From assembly GCF_001941445.1 (NCBI RefSeq), contig NZ_CP009245.1, positions 1,635,992 to 1,699,991 on the forward strand: 64,000 bases of DNA. Direction: 5' to 3'. The notes beneath the pieces are model-generated. The model worked only from the letters and a program-made list of their open reading frames with translations, was not told the DNA's origin and ran no database searches. Source of the DNA: Corynebacterium aquilae DSM 44791. GTDB lineage: Bacteria > Actinomycetota > Actinomycetes > Mycobacteriales > Mycobacteriaceae. Shown one piece after another: positions 56,271-64,000 of the stretch (positions are counted from its first letter, which is position 1; every line of letters begins with the position of its first letter). The translations under genes were made by a program, and so were the position numbers.

Positions 56271-56332
56271 AAAAACACCACAGCACCTCTGGCCCCTTAC
56301 CGGGCGGAAAGCTAGAGGCGCTGTGGTGTTTT
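56271..56332. terminator. Terminator after PTS IIA, probably bidirectional
   Basis: AAAACACCACAGC..CTCT and AGAG..GCTGTGGTGTTTT arms form a long stem between convergent genes. Confidence 0.85.
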
Positions 56333-56441
56333 CTCAGTGGTGGTTTTCTCAGTGGCGTTTTTTAGGTTCCGCTCCACCCCGCAAGATGTTGGGCTACTAG
56401 AACGCTTGATGGGCTTGGCCCCCTTTTTTTGGCGGGGCTTG

Positions 56442-56490
56442 AAAAACCCCGCCCAACAGGACAGGTGTTTCTCTGTCTTGCCGGCGGGGT
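56442..56490 (-). terminator. Terminator after ahpD
   Basis: Minus strand: CCCCGCC..GGGCGGGG stem with a ~28-nt loop followed by TTTTTC. Confidence 0.6.
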
Positions 56491-56532
56491 GATGCAGTAG
56501 GCCGGGGTTTTCTTTCCGGCGCTGCGAAGTTT

Positions 56533-57057
56533 TTAGCGTGCGGCCTCGATGGCCACAGCCTGGGCGACGCCCTGCATGGTGGCGGCAATCTTGACTGCCT
56601 CGAAGACCTGCTCCTTGGTCAGGCCCTCGCCACGAACGGTGTTGTCGTGGGCGGAGGTGCAAGCCTCACAGCCGTTGATGGTGGACACAGCCAGGGACCA
56701 CAGCTCGAAGTCCGCGCGGTCAACACCGGAGTTAGCGATGATGTTCATGCGCAGACCCATCTTGACCTGTGCGTAGTCGCCACCGAGGAATTCCTTGGCG
56801 CGGTAAGCAACGTTGTTCATAGCCATGATGGTGGCGGCGCCGAGGGCTGCCTCGAAAGCCTCGTCGGACAGGTGGCCCTTAGCCTCGTCAGCGATCTCGG
56901 AGAAGACTGCCTCGTTGCGGGTAGCGGCGGCGGTGGCAAGGAAGGTGCCCCACAGCTGCTGCTCGTTGAGCTCGGTGCCACGGGCGAGGGTGCCCAGGTT
57001 CAGCTTGAGGTCCTTGGCGTACTCCGGCAGGGAGCCCTTCAGGTTATCGATCGACAT
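56533..57057 (-). CDS. ahpD: Alkyl hydroperoxide reductase AhpD
   Basis: A 174-residue disulfide reductase with the active-site C130-x-x-C133 and H137 ([14 protein letters not shown]), the same numbering as in mycobacterial AhpD. It re-reduces AhpC using lipoamide-linked electrons. It follows ahpC by 4 bp. Confidence 0.97.
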   Translation of the reverse strand: MSIDNLKGSLPEYAKDLKLNLGTLARGTELNEQQLWGTFLATAAATRNEAVFSEIADEAKGHLSDEAFEAALGAATIMAMNNVAYRAKEFLGGDYAQVKMGLRMNIIANSGVDRADFELWSLAVSTINGCEACTSAHDNTVRGEGLTKEQVFEAVKIAATMQGVAQAVAIEAAR

Positions 57058-57061
57058 ATTT

Positions 57062-57658
57062 TTACTTCAGACCTTCCTGGAGCTGCTCCATCTTGTTGAT
57101 GTTCTTGGTGGGGTCGTTCTTCTGCCAGTTGCAGGCGCAGACCTCTTCAGACTGCAGAGCGTCGAGAACGCGCAGCACCTCGTCGACGTTACGGCCGACG
57201 GCATCCGGGGTGACGGACACGAACTGGATGATGCCGTCGGGATCGATGATGAAGGTTGCGCGGTCGGCGACACCCTCAGCGTTTTCCACGCCGAGAGCCT
57301 TGATCAGGTCGTGCTTGATGTCGGAGAACATCGGGAACGGAACGGTCTTCAGCTCCGGGTGGGTTGCACGCCAGTTGAAGTGGGAGAACTCGTTGTCGAT
57401 GGAGCCACCCAGGATCTGGGTGTCGCGATCCTGGAATTCCTCATCGAGCTTGCCGAAGGCAGCGATCTCGGTGGGGCAGACGAAGGTGAAGTCCTTCGGG
57501 TAGAAGAACACGACCTTCCACTTGCCCGGGTAGGAATCGCTGGACACGGTCTCGAAGTAATCCTCGGGGGAGGAAGCGTCGACGCTGTGCAGGTCGCCAC
57601 CCTTGAGGGCGGTCAGGCTGAACTCGGGGAACTTGTCGCCAATGGTCAAAAGAGCCAC
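57062..57658 (-). CDS. ahpC: Alkyl hydroperoxide reductase C (peroxiredoxin)
   Basis: A 198-residue 2-Cys peroxiredoxin. The peroxidatic Cys61 lies in [14 protein letters not shown] and the resolving Cys in [12 protein letters not shown] chose GTG 57658 because AGGAG lies 5 nt upstream; the frame is open for 14 more codons. Divergent from the peroxide sensor gene oxyR. Confidence 0.96.
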   Translation of the reverse strand: MALLTIGDKFPEFSLTALKGGDLHSVDASSPEDYFETVSSDSYPGKWKVVFFYPKDFTFVCPTEIAAFGKLDEEFQDRDTQILGGSIDNEFSHFNWRATHPELKTVPFPMFSDIKHDLIKALGVENAEGVADRATFIIDPDGIIQFVSVTPDAVGRNVDEVLRVLDALQSEEVCACNWQKNDPTKNINKMEQLQEGLK

Positions 57659-58025
57659 GGGGTCTCCTAAAAAATGTTGCGGGTATGTTGTCCGCGTCAC
57701 CCCTTGTCGGAATGTACGCGGTCTGGTTCAGTCTGCCCTCGATCTCGTGACCGAGGTGGATGAAGCAGGTAATTGTGATGAAACTCGCAGGTAATCAATA
57801 TCTGGTGTTGAGCAACACTTTTCGCATGGCATCAACATTCCACGCTGCAGTGCGCCCACCCCGCCTAATGTGGCGGATTTCGGCGCTAGCAGGGGCATTG
57901 CCCGGGCGTGATGGAATTAATGCGAGAAATGCAGTCGATATCACTGCGGTTCGCAGACAAGTATGCCGGGCAGAACAACCTTTGTCAAAAGGTGTTAGCT
58001 TGCACTGTCGTGTAGAGTTATAAGC
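57659..58025. promoter_or_regulatory. Divergent ahpC-oxyR control region
   Basis: 367 bp between divergent genes. AhpC has an untranslated leader with a ribosome site. A candidate ahpC -10 TACATT lies at about 57711-57716 on the minus strand. OxyR presumably binds here; a reliable site cannot be drawn by eye. Confidence 0.55.
58013..58018 (+). promoter_or_regulatory. -10 box of oxyR, leaderless start
   Basis: TAGAGT ends 7 nt before the ATG at 58026; no ribosome site. Confidence 0.5.
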
Positions 58026-58955
58026 ATGAGCAATAAAGCGTATCGTCCGACGCTCGCACAACTGCGATCGTTCGTCACCATCGCCGAGGTCCGACACTTC
58101 GGCAGCGCAGCCAATAAGCTGGGCATTTCCCAGCCTTCGCTGTCCCAGGCCTTGGTGAGCCTCGAATCCGGTTTGAACGTTCAACTTATTGAACGCTCCA
58201 CCCGGCGCGTCATCGTGACCCCCGCAGGACGAGAGCTTCTCCCCTACGCCACCGCCACCTTGGAGGCCGCGGATCGCTTCCTGGCGCAGGCGCACGGCGT
58301 GGGCGGCGGCCTGGTGGGTCCGGTCACGTTGGGCATCATTCCCACCATCGCCCCGTATCTGCTTCCCTCCTTTTTCGACATCGTCTCCGACGAGTTGCCG
58401 GGGGTGCATTTGCGCATCATCGAGGAGCAGACCGCCAATCTGTTGACCGGTCTGCGTGAGGGCAGCATCGATGTGGCGATTTTGGCACTGCCGATCGACA
58501 ACAGTGGCCTGGAGACCACTCACCTGTACGCAGAAGACTTCGCCGTCGTGTGCCCAATCAACCACCCCTTGGCGGGCCGAACTGATTTGTCGGTCTCCGA
58601 TTTGGAGGGCGAGAAGCTGCTGCTGCTCGACGATGGTCACTGTTTGCGTGACCAGGTGGTGGAGTTGTGCCGTTCCGCTGATTTGCAGGCGCGCAATTCG
58701 GTCTCCGATACCCGCCTGGCTAGTTTGGCGACGGTGATGCAGTGTGTGGCCGGCGGGATGGGCGTGACCCTGATTCCGTCCAGCGCTGTAGAGGCGGAGG
58801 CTAAAAGGCCGGGTTTGGCGATCGCCCGGTTCTCGTCTTCGGTCACCGCGTCCCGCACGGTGGGGTTGTGCTACCGGCGTTCCTCCGGCCGCGCCGATGA
58901 GTTCGAGCGCATCGGCAACATTGCCCGCCGCGCCTTCGACAACAGCATCAAATAG
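58026..58955 (+). CDS. oxyR: Hydrogen-peroxide-sensing LysR-type regulator OxyR
   Basis: A 309-residue LysR regulator. The winged helix LRSFVTIAEVRHFGSAANKL is followed by the substrate-binding-like domain. The redox pair C206 and C215 (GHCLRDQVVELC) has the 9-residue spacing of E. coli OxyR. Divergent from ahpCD, its likely target. Confidence 0.96.
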   Translation: MSNKAYRPTLAQLRSFVTIAEVRHFGSAANKLGISQPSLSQALVSLESGLNVQLIERSTRRVIVTPAGRELLPYATATLEAADRFLAQAHGVGGGLVGPVTLGIIPTIAPYLLPSFFDIVSDELPGVHLRIIEEQTANLLTGLREGSIDVAILALPIDNSGLETTHLYAEDFAVVCPINHPLAGRTDLSVSDLEGEKLLLLDDGHCLRDQVVELCRSADLQARNSVSDTRLASLATVMQCVAGGMGVTLIPSSAVEAEAKRPGLAIARFSSSVTASRTVGLCYRRSSGRADEFERIGNIARRAFDNSIK

Positions 58956-59008
58956 CTTTCACGCCGTTCTCGCTTAAGTGCAGGTACACCTCGGTAGACA
59001 CCACGGTG

Positions 59009-59038
59009 TAAAGGTCTGAAAAGGTCTGTAAAGGTCTT
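59009..59038. repeat. Three 10-bp phased repeats after oxyR
   Basis: AAGGTCT occurs at 59011, 59021 and 59031, exactly 10 bp apart (AAGGTCTGAA, AAGGTCTGTA, AAGGTCTTGG). Confidence 0.75.
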
Positions 59039-59071
59039 GGTGGGGGTGCCCCCTGGTGGGGTTTGATGGAT

Positions 59072-59112
59072 ATAAAAATGCCCGGGGCTATCTTCACGGT
59101 AGCCCCGGGCAT
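59072..59112. terminator. Bidirectional terminator between oxyR and the membrane protein gene
   Basis: ATGCCCGGGGCTA and TAGCCCCGGGCAT arms, perfect 13 bp, with an A-run on the 5' side serving the minus-strand gene. Confidence 0.82.
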
Positions 59113-59151
59113 GTGCGTCTGTTTCGCAGCGCCTGTGGGTGGCTGCAGCTC

Positions 59152-60147
59152 CTAGTCGATGAGTTGTTTCGGCAGGGTGGCGTATTCGTGGCCGGTGATA
59201 CGGCGGGCGGCGTGCATGGAGGCCACCGAGCCTGCGATGCTGCCGACGAAGGCGGTGACCTGGAATGCTTGTCCGCTGAATTGGGCGAGCAGCTGGGTGA
59301 AGAAGGTCAGTCCGAGCAGGCCACCGTAATTCTGCTTGCCCAGCTTGATGGAGCGACCCAGCGCATCAATCAGGCTGATGTCTTCCAGCAGGGGCAGCAC
59401 GGGCCACAGCGCGAAAAACGGCGACAGCAGGAAGATCACGAGCGCCATGAGCACGATGAATGCGAATAGCCCAAGGAAGATTTGAATCAGCGGCCAGGGG
59501 TTATCGAGCTCCCCGTAGCCGGACAGGTGACTCATGAACTCTTCCCGGAAGGCTTGCTTGCCCAATAGGTTGAGGGCGCCGATACCGATGAGGAAAACGG
59601 GAAGCGAGTACAGAAATACCGCCAAGGCGCTATTGAGCCATCCTCGCGCAGGGATGAGATCTTTGATTTCGGCGCGTACCCCGCTGGTCATTTTCAGGCT
59701 GACATTGAACACCATGGGGGTCACAATCGCCGAGATGATCAGGCCAACAAGGATCAGACCACCCAGGGCGAGCAGCATGCTGCCGAACTCCCCGCTACCG
59801 GGGTCGGCGTCAGTTCCGCTGTCGAAGATGCTGGCGAAGGCGTAGATCAGGGCGAACACCAGCAAACCTCCCAGCGCGAGGCTGGCGAAGAATCCCGCAA
59901 TTGCCACCACTACCCAGGGCATGGGGTTGCGCACCAGCTGGGTCATGCCCATGGTGAGGCTTTCTTTGATGCTCATCCGCCCGTCGCCGCGCAGCACGGT
60001 CAGCGAGGCCTCCCATTGTCCGGGCAGGGCACCATTGGCTGCCCCCGGAGTGGCGCCGGAGGCTTGCCCATAGGGGGTTTGTGGCTGCTGGGGGTAGCCG
60101 TCGTCGCCATCCCCTGGGGTTGAGGGATATTGGGGTGGCTGTGTCAT
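59152..60147 (-). CDS. Polytopic membrane protein, Pro/Gln-rich N-terminus
   Basis: A 331-residue protein. The first 60 residues are Pro/Gln/Gly-rich (MTQPPQYPSTPGDGDDGYPQ). Then come TMGMTQLVRNPMPWVVVAIA and about five to six membrane segments. The pattern resembles DUF7847/YciC-like glycerophosphoryl-diester-associated membrane proteins, but I cannot name the family safely. GAGG lies ~9 nt before ATG 60147; the frame is open further upstream without family sequence. Confidence 0.8.
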   Translation of the reverse strand: MTQPPQYPSTPGDGDDGYPQQPQTPYGQASGATPGAANGALPGQWEASLTVLRGDGRMSIKESLTMGMTQLVRNPMPWVVVAIAGFFASLALGGLLVFALIYAFASIFDSGTDADPGSGEFGSMLLALGGLILVGLIISAIVTPMVFNVSLKMTSGVRAEIKDLIPARGWLNSALAVFLYSLPVFLIGIGALNLLGKQAFREEFMSHLSGYGELDNPWPLIQIFLGLFAFIVLMALVIFLLSPFFALWPVLPLLEDISLIDALGRSIKLGKQNYGGLLGLTFFTQLLAQFSGQAFQVTAFVGSIAGSVASMHAARRITGHEYATLPKQLID

Positions 60148-60401
60148 AGCGTCGTCCTCTTTCTCGGTCGATGGAGCTGGTGCAAGCTCACTGTCAGCAA
60201 CGGATCTCTTCCCAGCCCACCCGCCCCACCCGGGATAGCTGCACCCGGGACAAACGCCCCAGATGCACACCCAGCTGTGGCGCCTGTGGGCGCCGGGCAG
60301 ATGGCGCTGAATGTGACATTCGTTGCTTCTAGTTGTTCTTAGGCTATCGTGGGTAAGCACTTTTTGCAGGGACTGCCTACAAACTGCGTGCCGCCACCCA
60401 G

Positions 60402-60407
60402 TAATAT
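60402..60407 (+). promoter_or_regulatory. -10 box of hrpA, start at or near the mRNA end
   Basis: TAATAT ends 11 nt before the ATG at 60419; leader would be 0-5 nt. Confidence 0.4.
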
Positions 60408-60418
60408 GGCGCCTTGAT

Positions 60419-63400
60419 ATGGCTAGCGAACACACGTCCACCAACACCTCCCGTACCCCTGTACCCCAGCGCACCTCCCGTGGCGCAGGTGGACGATCCG
60501 GCGCACGTTCCGGGCAGCGCCCCCGCCAAACATCTGCCCCGTTGAGCCCCGAGGTCGCCAGCAAGAAAAAAGAACTCTACAACCTGCTAGATTCGGTCTC
60601 CCTGGCCGGGGCGCACCGCTTCCGCCGCCGCCTCAAAAAAGCTGCCAGCCTGCACGCACTGTCGGCCATTGCGGCCGACATGGACGCCGAAAGCAATATC
60701 TTGAATCGGCGCCGGGATGCCCTTCCGGAGATCACCTACCCCCAGCAACTACCGGTGTCGACCTTCCACGATGAGATCGTGGAAGCCATCTCCAACCACC
60801 AGGTGGTAATCATCGCCGGCGAAACCGGCTCCGGTAAAACCACCCAGATTCCCAAAATGTGCCTCGAGCTCGGGCGCGGCATCCGCGGCCGCATCGGGCA
60901 CACCCAGCCCCGCCGACTCGCCGCCCGCACGGTGGCCGAACGCATCGCCGAAGAACTCGGCCAAAACATCGGCGAATCCGTCGGCTACGCCATCCGCTTC
61001 GACGACCACGTCAGCGCCACCACCGCCGTCAAACTCATGACCGACGGCATTTTGCTCGCCGAAATGCAGCGCGACCGCTACCTGAATGCCTACGACACCA
61101 TCATCATCGACGAGGCCCACGAACGCAGCCTCAACATCGACTTCCTCCTGGGCTACCTCAAGCAGCTGCTGCCGAAACGTCCCGATCTCAAAGTCATCAT
61201 CACCTCCGCAACCATCGACCCGGAACGCTTCGCCGAACACTTCGCAGACGCCACTGGCCAACCCGCGCCCATTATCTCCGTGTCGGGGCGCACCTACCCG
61301 GTAGAAATCCGCTACCGGCCCCTCCAACAAGAAACAGACAACGGAATCATCGACATCGACCCGCTTGACGGAGTATGCGACGCCATCGCCGAACTCATGC
61401 GGGTCGGCGACGGCGACATTCTCTGCTTCTTCCCCGGCGAACGCGACATCCGCGACGCCATGGAAGCCATCGAAGCGCGCAAATTCCGCGGCGTAGAAAT
61501 CACCCCCCTATTCGGTCGGCTCTCCAACGCCGAACAACACCGAGTGTTCAGCCCCCACTCCGGCCGCCGCATCGTACTGGCCACCAACATCGCCGAAACC
61601 TCCCTCACCGTCCCCGGCATCCGCTACGTCGTCGACACCGGCACCGCCAGAATCTCCCGCTACTCCTCCCGCACCAAAGTCCAACGCCTCCCCGTCGAAG
61701 CGATTTCCCAAGCCAGCGCCAACCAACGCTCCGGACGCTGTGGCCGCGTCGCCGAAGGCGTCGCCATCCGCCTCTACTCCGAGCAAGACTTCCTCAGCAG
61801 GCCAGAATTCACCGACCCAGAAATCCTGCGCACCAACCTCGCCAGCGTCATCCTGCAAATGGCCGCCCTCAAACTCGGCGACATCGAAGACTTCCCCTTC
61901 GTCCAAGCACCCGACCACAAAGCCATCCGCGACGGTCTACTCCTGCTCCACGAACTCGGGGCGCTAGCCGAAGGCGAAGACCACGGCGCACCCCGACTCA
62001 CCGACATCGGACGCCAACTATCCCGCATCCCCGTCGACCCCCGCCTGGCCCGCATGCTCGTCGAAGCACACCACAGCGGATGCGTCGCCGACGTCCTCGT
62101 CATCGTCGCCGCCCTATCCATCCAAGACGTGCGCGAACGGCCCATGGACATGACCGCCCAAGCCGATCAAGCCCACGCCCGCTTCAACGACAAAACCTCC
62201 GACTTCGCCAGCTACCTGAAACTGTGGGACTACCTCACCCACACCCAACAAGAACTCAGCGGCAACAAATTCCGCACCCGCATGAAAAAAGAGTTCCTCC
62301 ACTACCTCCGCATCCGCGAATGGCGCGACCTGGTCCGCCAACTCACCGGCGTCATCGACGACCTCGGCTGGAGCTACGGCGCCTACGAACCAGAACACCA
62401 CAACATGGACCTGGTCCACCAAGCACTGCTATCCGGCCTACTCAGCCACATCGGCGTTCGGGCAGGTGACAGTCGCGAATACGCCGGCGCCCGCGGCACC
62501 CGCTTCGTGATCTTCCCCGGCAGCGGACTAAGCAAAAAACCACCCCAGGTCGTCATGGCCGGACAACTCGTCGAAACCTCCCGCCTGTTCGCCCGCGACG
62601 TCGCAGCCATCGCCCCCGAATGGGCCGAACAGCTCGGCAAAGACCTCCTGCGCCACCAATACTCCGAACCCCACTGGTCGACCAAACGCGCAGCCGCCAT
62701 GGTCTACCAAAAATCCACCCTCTACGGCGTCACCCTCGTCGCCGACCGACTCACCAGCCTGCACACCGTAGACCCCGAGGCCGCCCGCAGCCTGTTCATC
62801 CGCCACGCCCTGATCGACGGCGACTGGAACACCCACCACAGCTTCTTCCACGACAACGCCAAAAAGCTCGAGGAAGCAGCAGAACTCGAAAACAAGGCCC
62901 GCCGACGCGACATCGTCGTCGACGACGACACCCTCTACGACTTCTACGACAGCAAACTTCCCCCCTCGATCACCACCGGCCAGCGCTTCGACCGCTGGTG
63001 GAAGAAGAAGCAACGCACCCAGCCAACACTGCTCGACTTCAACCCGGACAACCTCATCCGCGACGACGCCGAAGGAGTCGAGGAAGACGCATTCCCCGAC
63101 AAATGGGAAAGCGACGACATCATCTTCGACGTCGACTACAACTTCCTACCCGGATCCCCCGATGACGGCGTGACAATCCGCATCCCCGTACCACTGCTCG
63201 GAAGCGTCGACGCCCAAACCTTCGAATGGCTCGTCCCAGGCCTACGCGAAGAACTCATCACCGAACTCATCCGCACCCTCCCCAAGGCGCTGCGGCGCAC
63301 CGTCGTACCCGCCCCCGCCTACGCTGCCCGCGTCCTGCCCATGCTCGTCGCCTACCACGGCAGCGTCACCAAACAACTCGCAGAAGCCCTCCACCGCATC

Positions 63401-64000
63401 GGCGGGCGCGGAATCGCCGCCACCGACTTCAACCCCGACCAACTACCCGACCACCTGCGCCCCTCCTACGCAGCCATCGACAAACGCGGCAAAATCATCG
63501 ACCGCGACCGCAACCTAAAAGCCCTCAAAGAACGCAACGCCAAACACATTTCCTCCTCCGTCAAGAAAGTCGGCGCAGCCGCATATCACGACGAAGCCCC
63601 GGAATGGACCGCCCAAACTCTCGGCACCATCCCCGAAGAAATCACCAGCACCGTCGACGGCCAAGCCGTCACCACCTACCCGGCACTCGTCGCCACCCCA
63701 GGCGGCGTAGCAGTGGAAGCAAAACCCACCAAAGCAGCGGCCGATGCCAGCCACCTCACCGCCACGATCACGCTGCTTCTGCGTTCCATCACGGTCAACA
63801 CCCAACGCATGGTCAATGGCCTCCCCTTGACACAACGGGTTGCGGTGGAAAACTACCCCCACGGTGGCGCCCAGGGACTCGTCGACGATGCACGCGTCGC
63901 CGCGATTCGCGACAGCCTCATCGCGCATGGCGGACCAGTCCGCTCCCCGGAAGAATTCGCCACCCTACAGCAAGCAGTCAGCAAAGATGTCCCCTCCAGG
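60419..64000 (+). CDS. hrpA: ATP-dependent RNA helicase HrpA, cut by window edge
   Basis: The first 1194 codons of a DEAH helicase of ~1300 residues; the frame is still open at base 64000. Walker A is GETGSGKTTQIPK near residue 135, motif II DEAHERSLNIDFLLGYL, motif III TSATIDPERFAEHF, motif V NIAETSLTVPGIRYVVDTG, and motif VI QRSGRCGRVAEGV. The HrpA-specific C-terminal domain follows. The N-terminal 45 residues are Arg/Ser/Gly-rich and probably bind RNA non-specifically. HrpA resolves ribosome collisions. Confidence 0.96.
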   Translation, partial: MASEHTSTNTSRTPVPQRTSRGAGGRSGARSGQRPRQTSAPLSPEVASKKKELYNLLDSVSLAGAHRFRRRLKKAASLHALSAIAADMDAESNILNRRRDALPEITYPQQLPVSTFHDEIVEAISNHQVVIIAGETGSGKTTQIPKMCLELGRGIRGRIGHTQPRRLAARTVAERIAEELGQNIGESVGYAIRFDDHVSATTAVKLMTDGILLAEMQRDRYLNAYDTIIIDEAHERSLNIDFLLGYLKQLLPKRPDLKVIITSATIDPERFAEHFADATGQPAPIISVSGRTYPVEIRYRPLQQETDNGIIDIDPLDGVCDAIAELMRVGDGDILCFFPGERDIRDAMEAIEARKFRGVEITPLFGRLSNAEQHRVFSPHSGRRIVLATNIAETSLTVPGIRYVVDTGTARISRYSSRTKVQRLPVEAISQASANQRSGRCGRVAEGVAIRLYSEQDFLSRPEFTDPEILRTNLASVILQMAALKLGDIEDFPFVQAPDHKAIRDGLLLLHELGALAEGEDHGAPRLTDIGRQLSRIPVDPRLARMLVEAHHSGCVADVLVIVAALSIQDVRERPMDMTAQADQAHARFNDKTSDFASYLKLWDYLTHTQQELSGNKFRTRMKKEFLHYLRIREWRDLVRQLTGVIDDLGWSYGAYEPEHHNMDLVHQALLSGLLSHIGVRAGDSREYAGARGTRFVIFPGSGLSKKPPQVVMAGQLVETSRLFARDVAAIAPEWAEQLGKDLLRHQYSEPHWSTKRAAAMVYQKSTLYGVTLVADRLTSLHTVDPEAARSLFIRHALIDGDWNTHHSFFHDNAKKLEEAAELENKARRRDIVVDDDTLYDFYDSKLPPSITTGQRFDRWWKKKQRTQPTLLDFNPDNLIRDDAEGVEEDAFPDKWESDDIIFDVDYNFLPGSPDDGVTIRIPVPLLGSVDAQTFEWLVPGLREELITELIRTLPKALRRTVVPAPAYAARVLPMLVAYHGSVTKQLAEALHRIGGRGIAATDFNPDQLPDHLRPSYAAIDKRGKIIDRDRNLKALKERNAKHISSSVKKVGAAAYHDEAPEWTAQTLGTIPEEITSTVDGQAVTTYPALVATPGGVAVEAKPTKAAADASHLTATITLLLRSITVNTQRMVNGLPLTQRVAVENYPHGGAQGLVDDARVAAIRDSLIAHGGPVRSPEEFATLQQAVSKDVPSR

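Overview
The window is a contiguous piece of a Corynebacterium chromosome, most likely from the C. diphtheriae side of the genus. DtxR at 47736-48416 has the 226-residue length of the diphtheria repressor, and its first ~115 residues read almost like that protein with all metal ligands kept. Gene order follows the conserved actinobacterial core (apt-secF-secD-yajC-ruvBAC-yebC-pdxT-tesB-pdxS-pimA-patA-pgsA-HIT-thrS, then aftC-msrB-hemQ-rnd-dxs-dut-suhB-ppgK-sigA-sigB-dtxR). I see no prophage, insertion sequence, integrase, toxin-antitoxin pair or CRISPR array.

Region 1 (1-18922, all minus strand): apt (cut by the window edge) and an overlapping peptide-binding lipoprotein; the Sec accessory proteins SecF, SecD and YajC; Holliday-junction processing RuvC-RuvA-RuvB; YebC; the PLP synthase pair PdxT/PdxS with a TesB thioesterase between them; and a tightly overlapping phosphatidylinositol-mannoside operon (HIT protein, PgsA, PatA, PimA, LemA-like membrane protein) downstream of thrS.

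Region 2 (19145-23726): an extracytoplasmic copper/haem set on the minus strand (CopC-like protein, PCuAC copper chaperone lipoprotein, Tat-exported DyP peroxidase), a tRNA-Val(CAC), a ~700-bp stretch with no recognisable gene, and a tRNA array Gly-Cys-Val-Gly-Val-Gly containing a recent tandem duplication.

Region 3 (23785-36756): arabinan transferase AftC, MsrB, coproheme decarboxylase HemQ, a DUF3000 protein, RNase D, Dxs, an RNA methyltransferase, a DUF3710 protein, dUTPase, DUF3093 and DUF4193 proteins, SuhB and polyphosphate glucokinase. Many genes here start 6-8 nt after a -10 box and so look leaderless.

Region 4 (36757-50908): sigA with an unusually long histone-H1-like basic tail followed by an acidic block, two membrane proteins, a helicase with a small DUF3039 partner, a two-part methyltransferase, D-aminoacyl-tRNA deacylase, sigB (preceded by a SigH-type promoter), dtxR, and DUF4192 and PAC2 proteins.

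Region 5 (51008-64000): a Ski2-type helicase, a PTS of the N-acetylglucosamine/glucose family split into separate IIC, IIB and IIA genes on divergent strands, the peroxide-defence set ahpC-ahpD with divergent oxyR, a membrane protein, and the first 1194 codons of hrpA, which runs off the window.

I found no convincing wholly new system. The best leads are the systematic leaderless architecture, the SigA tail, the DyP-copper cluster, the LemA-like protein inside the mannoside operon, the long leader before secD and the palindrome before dxs.
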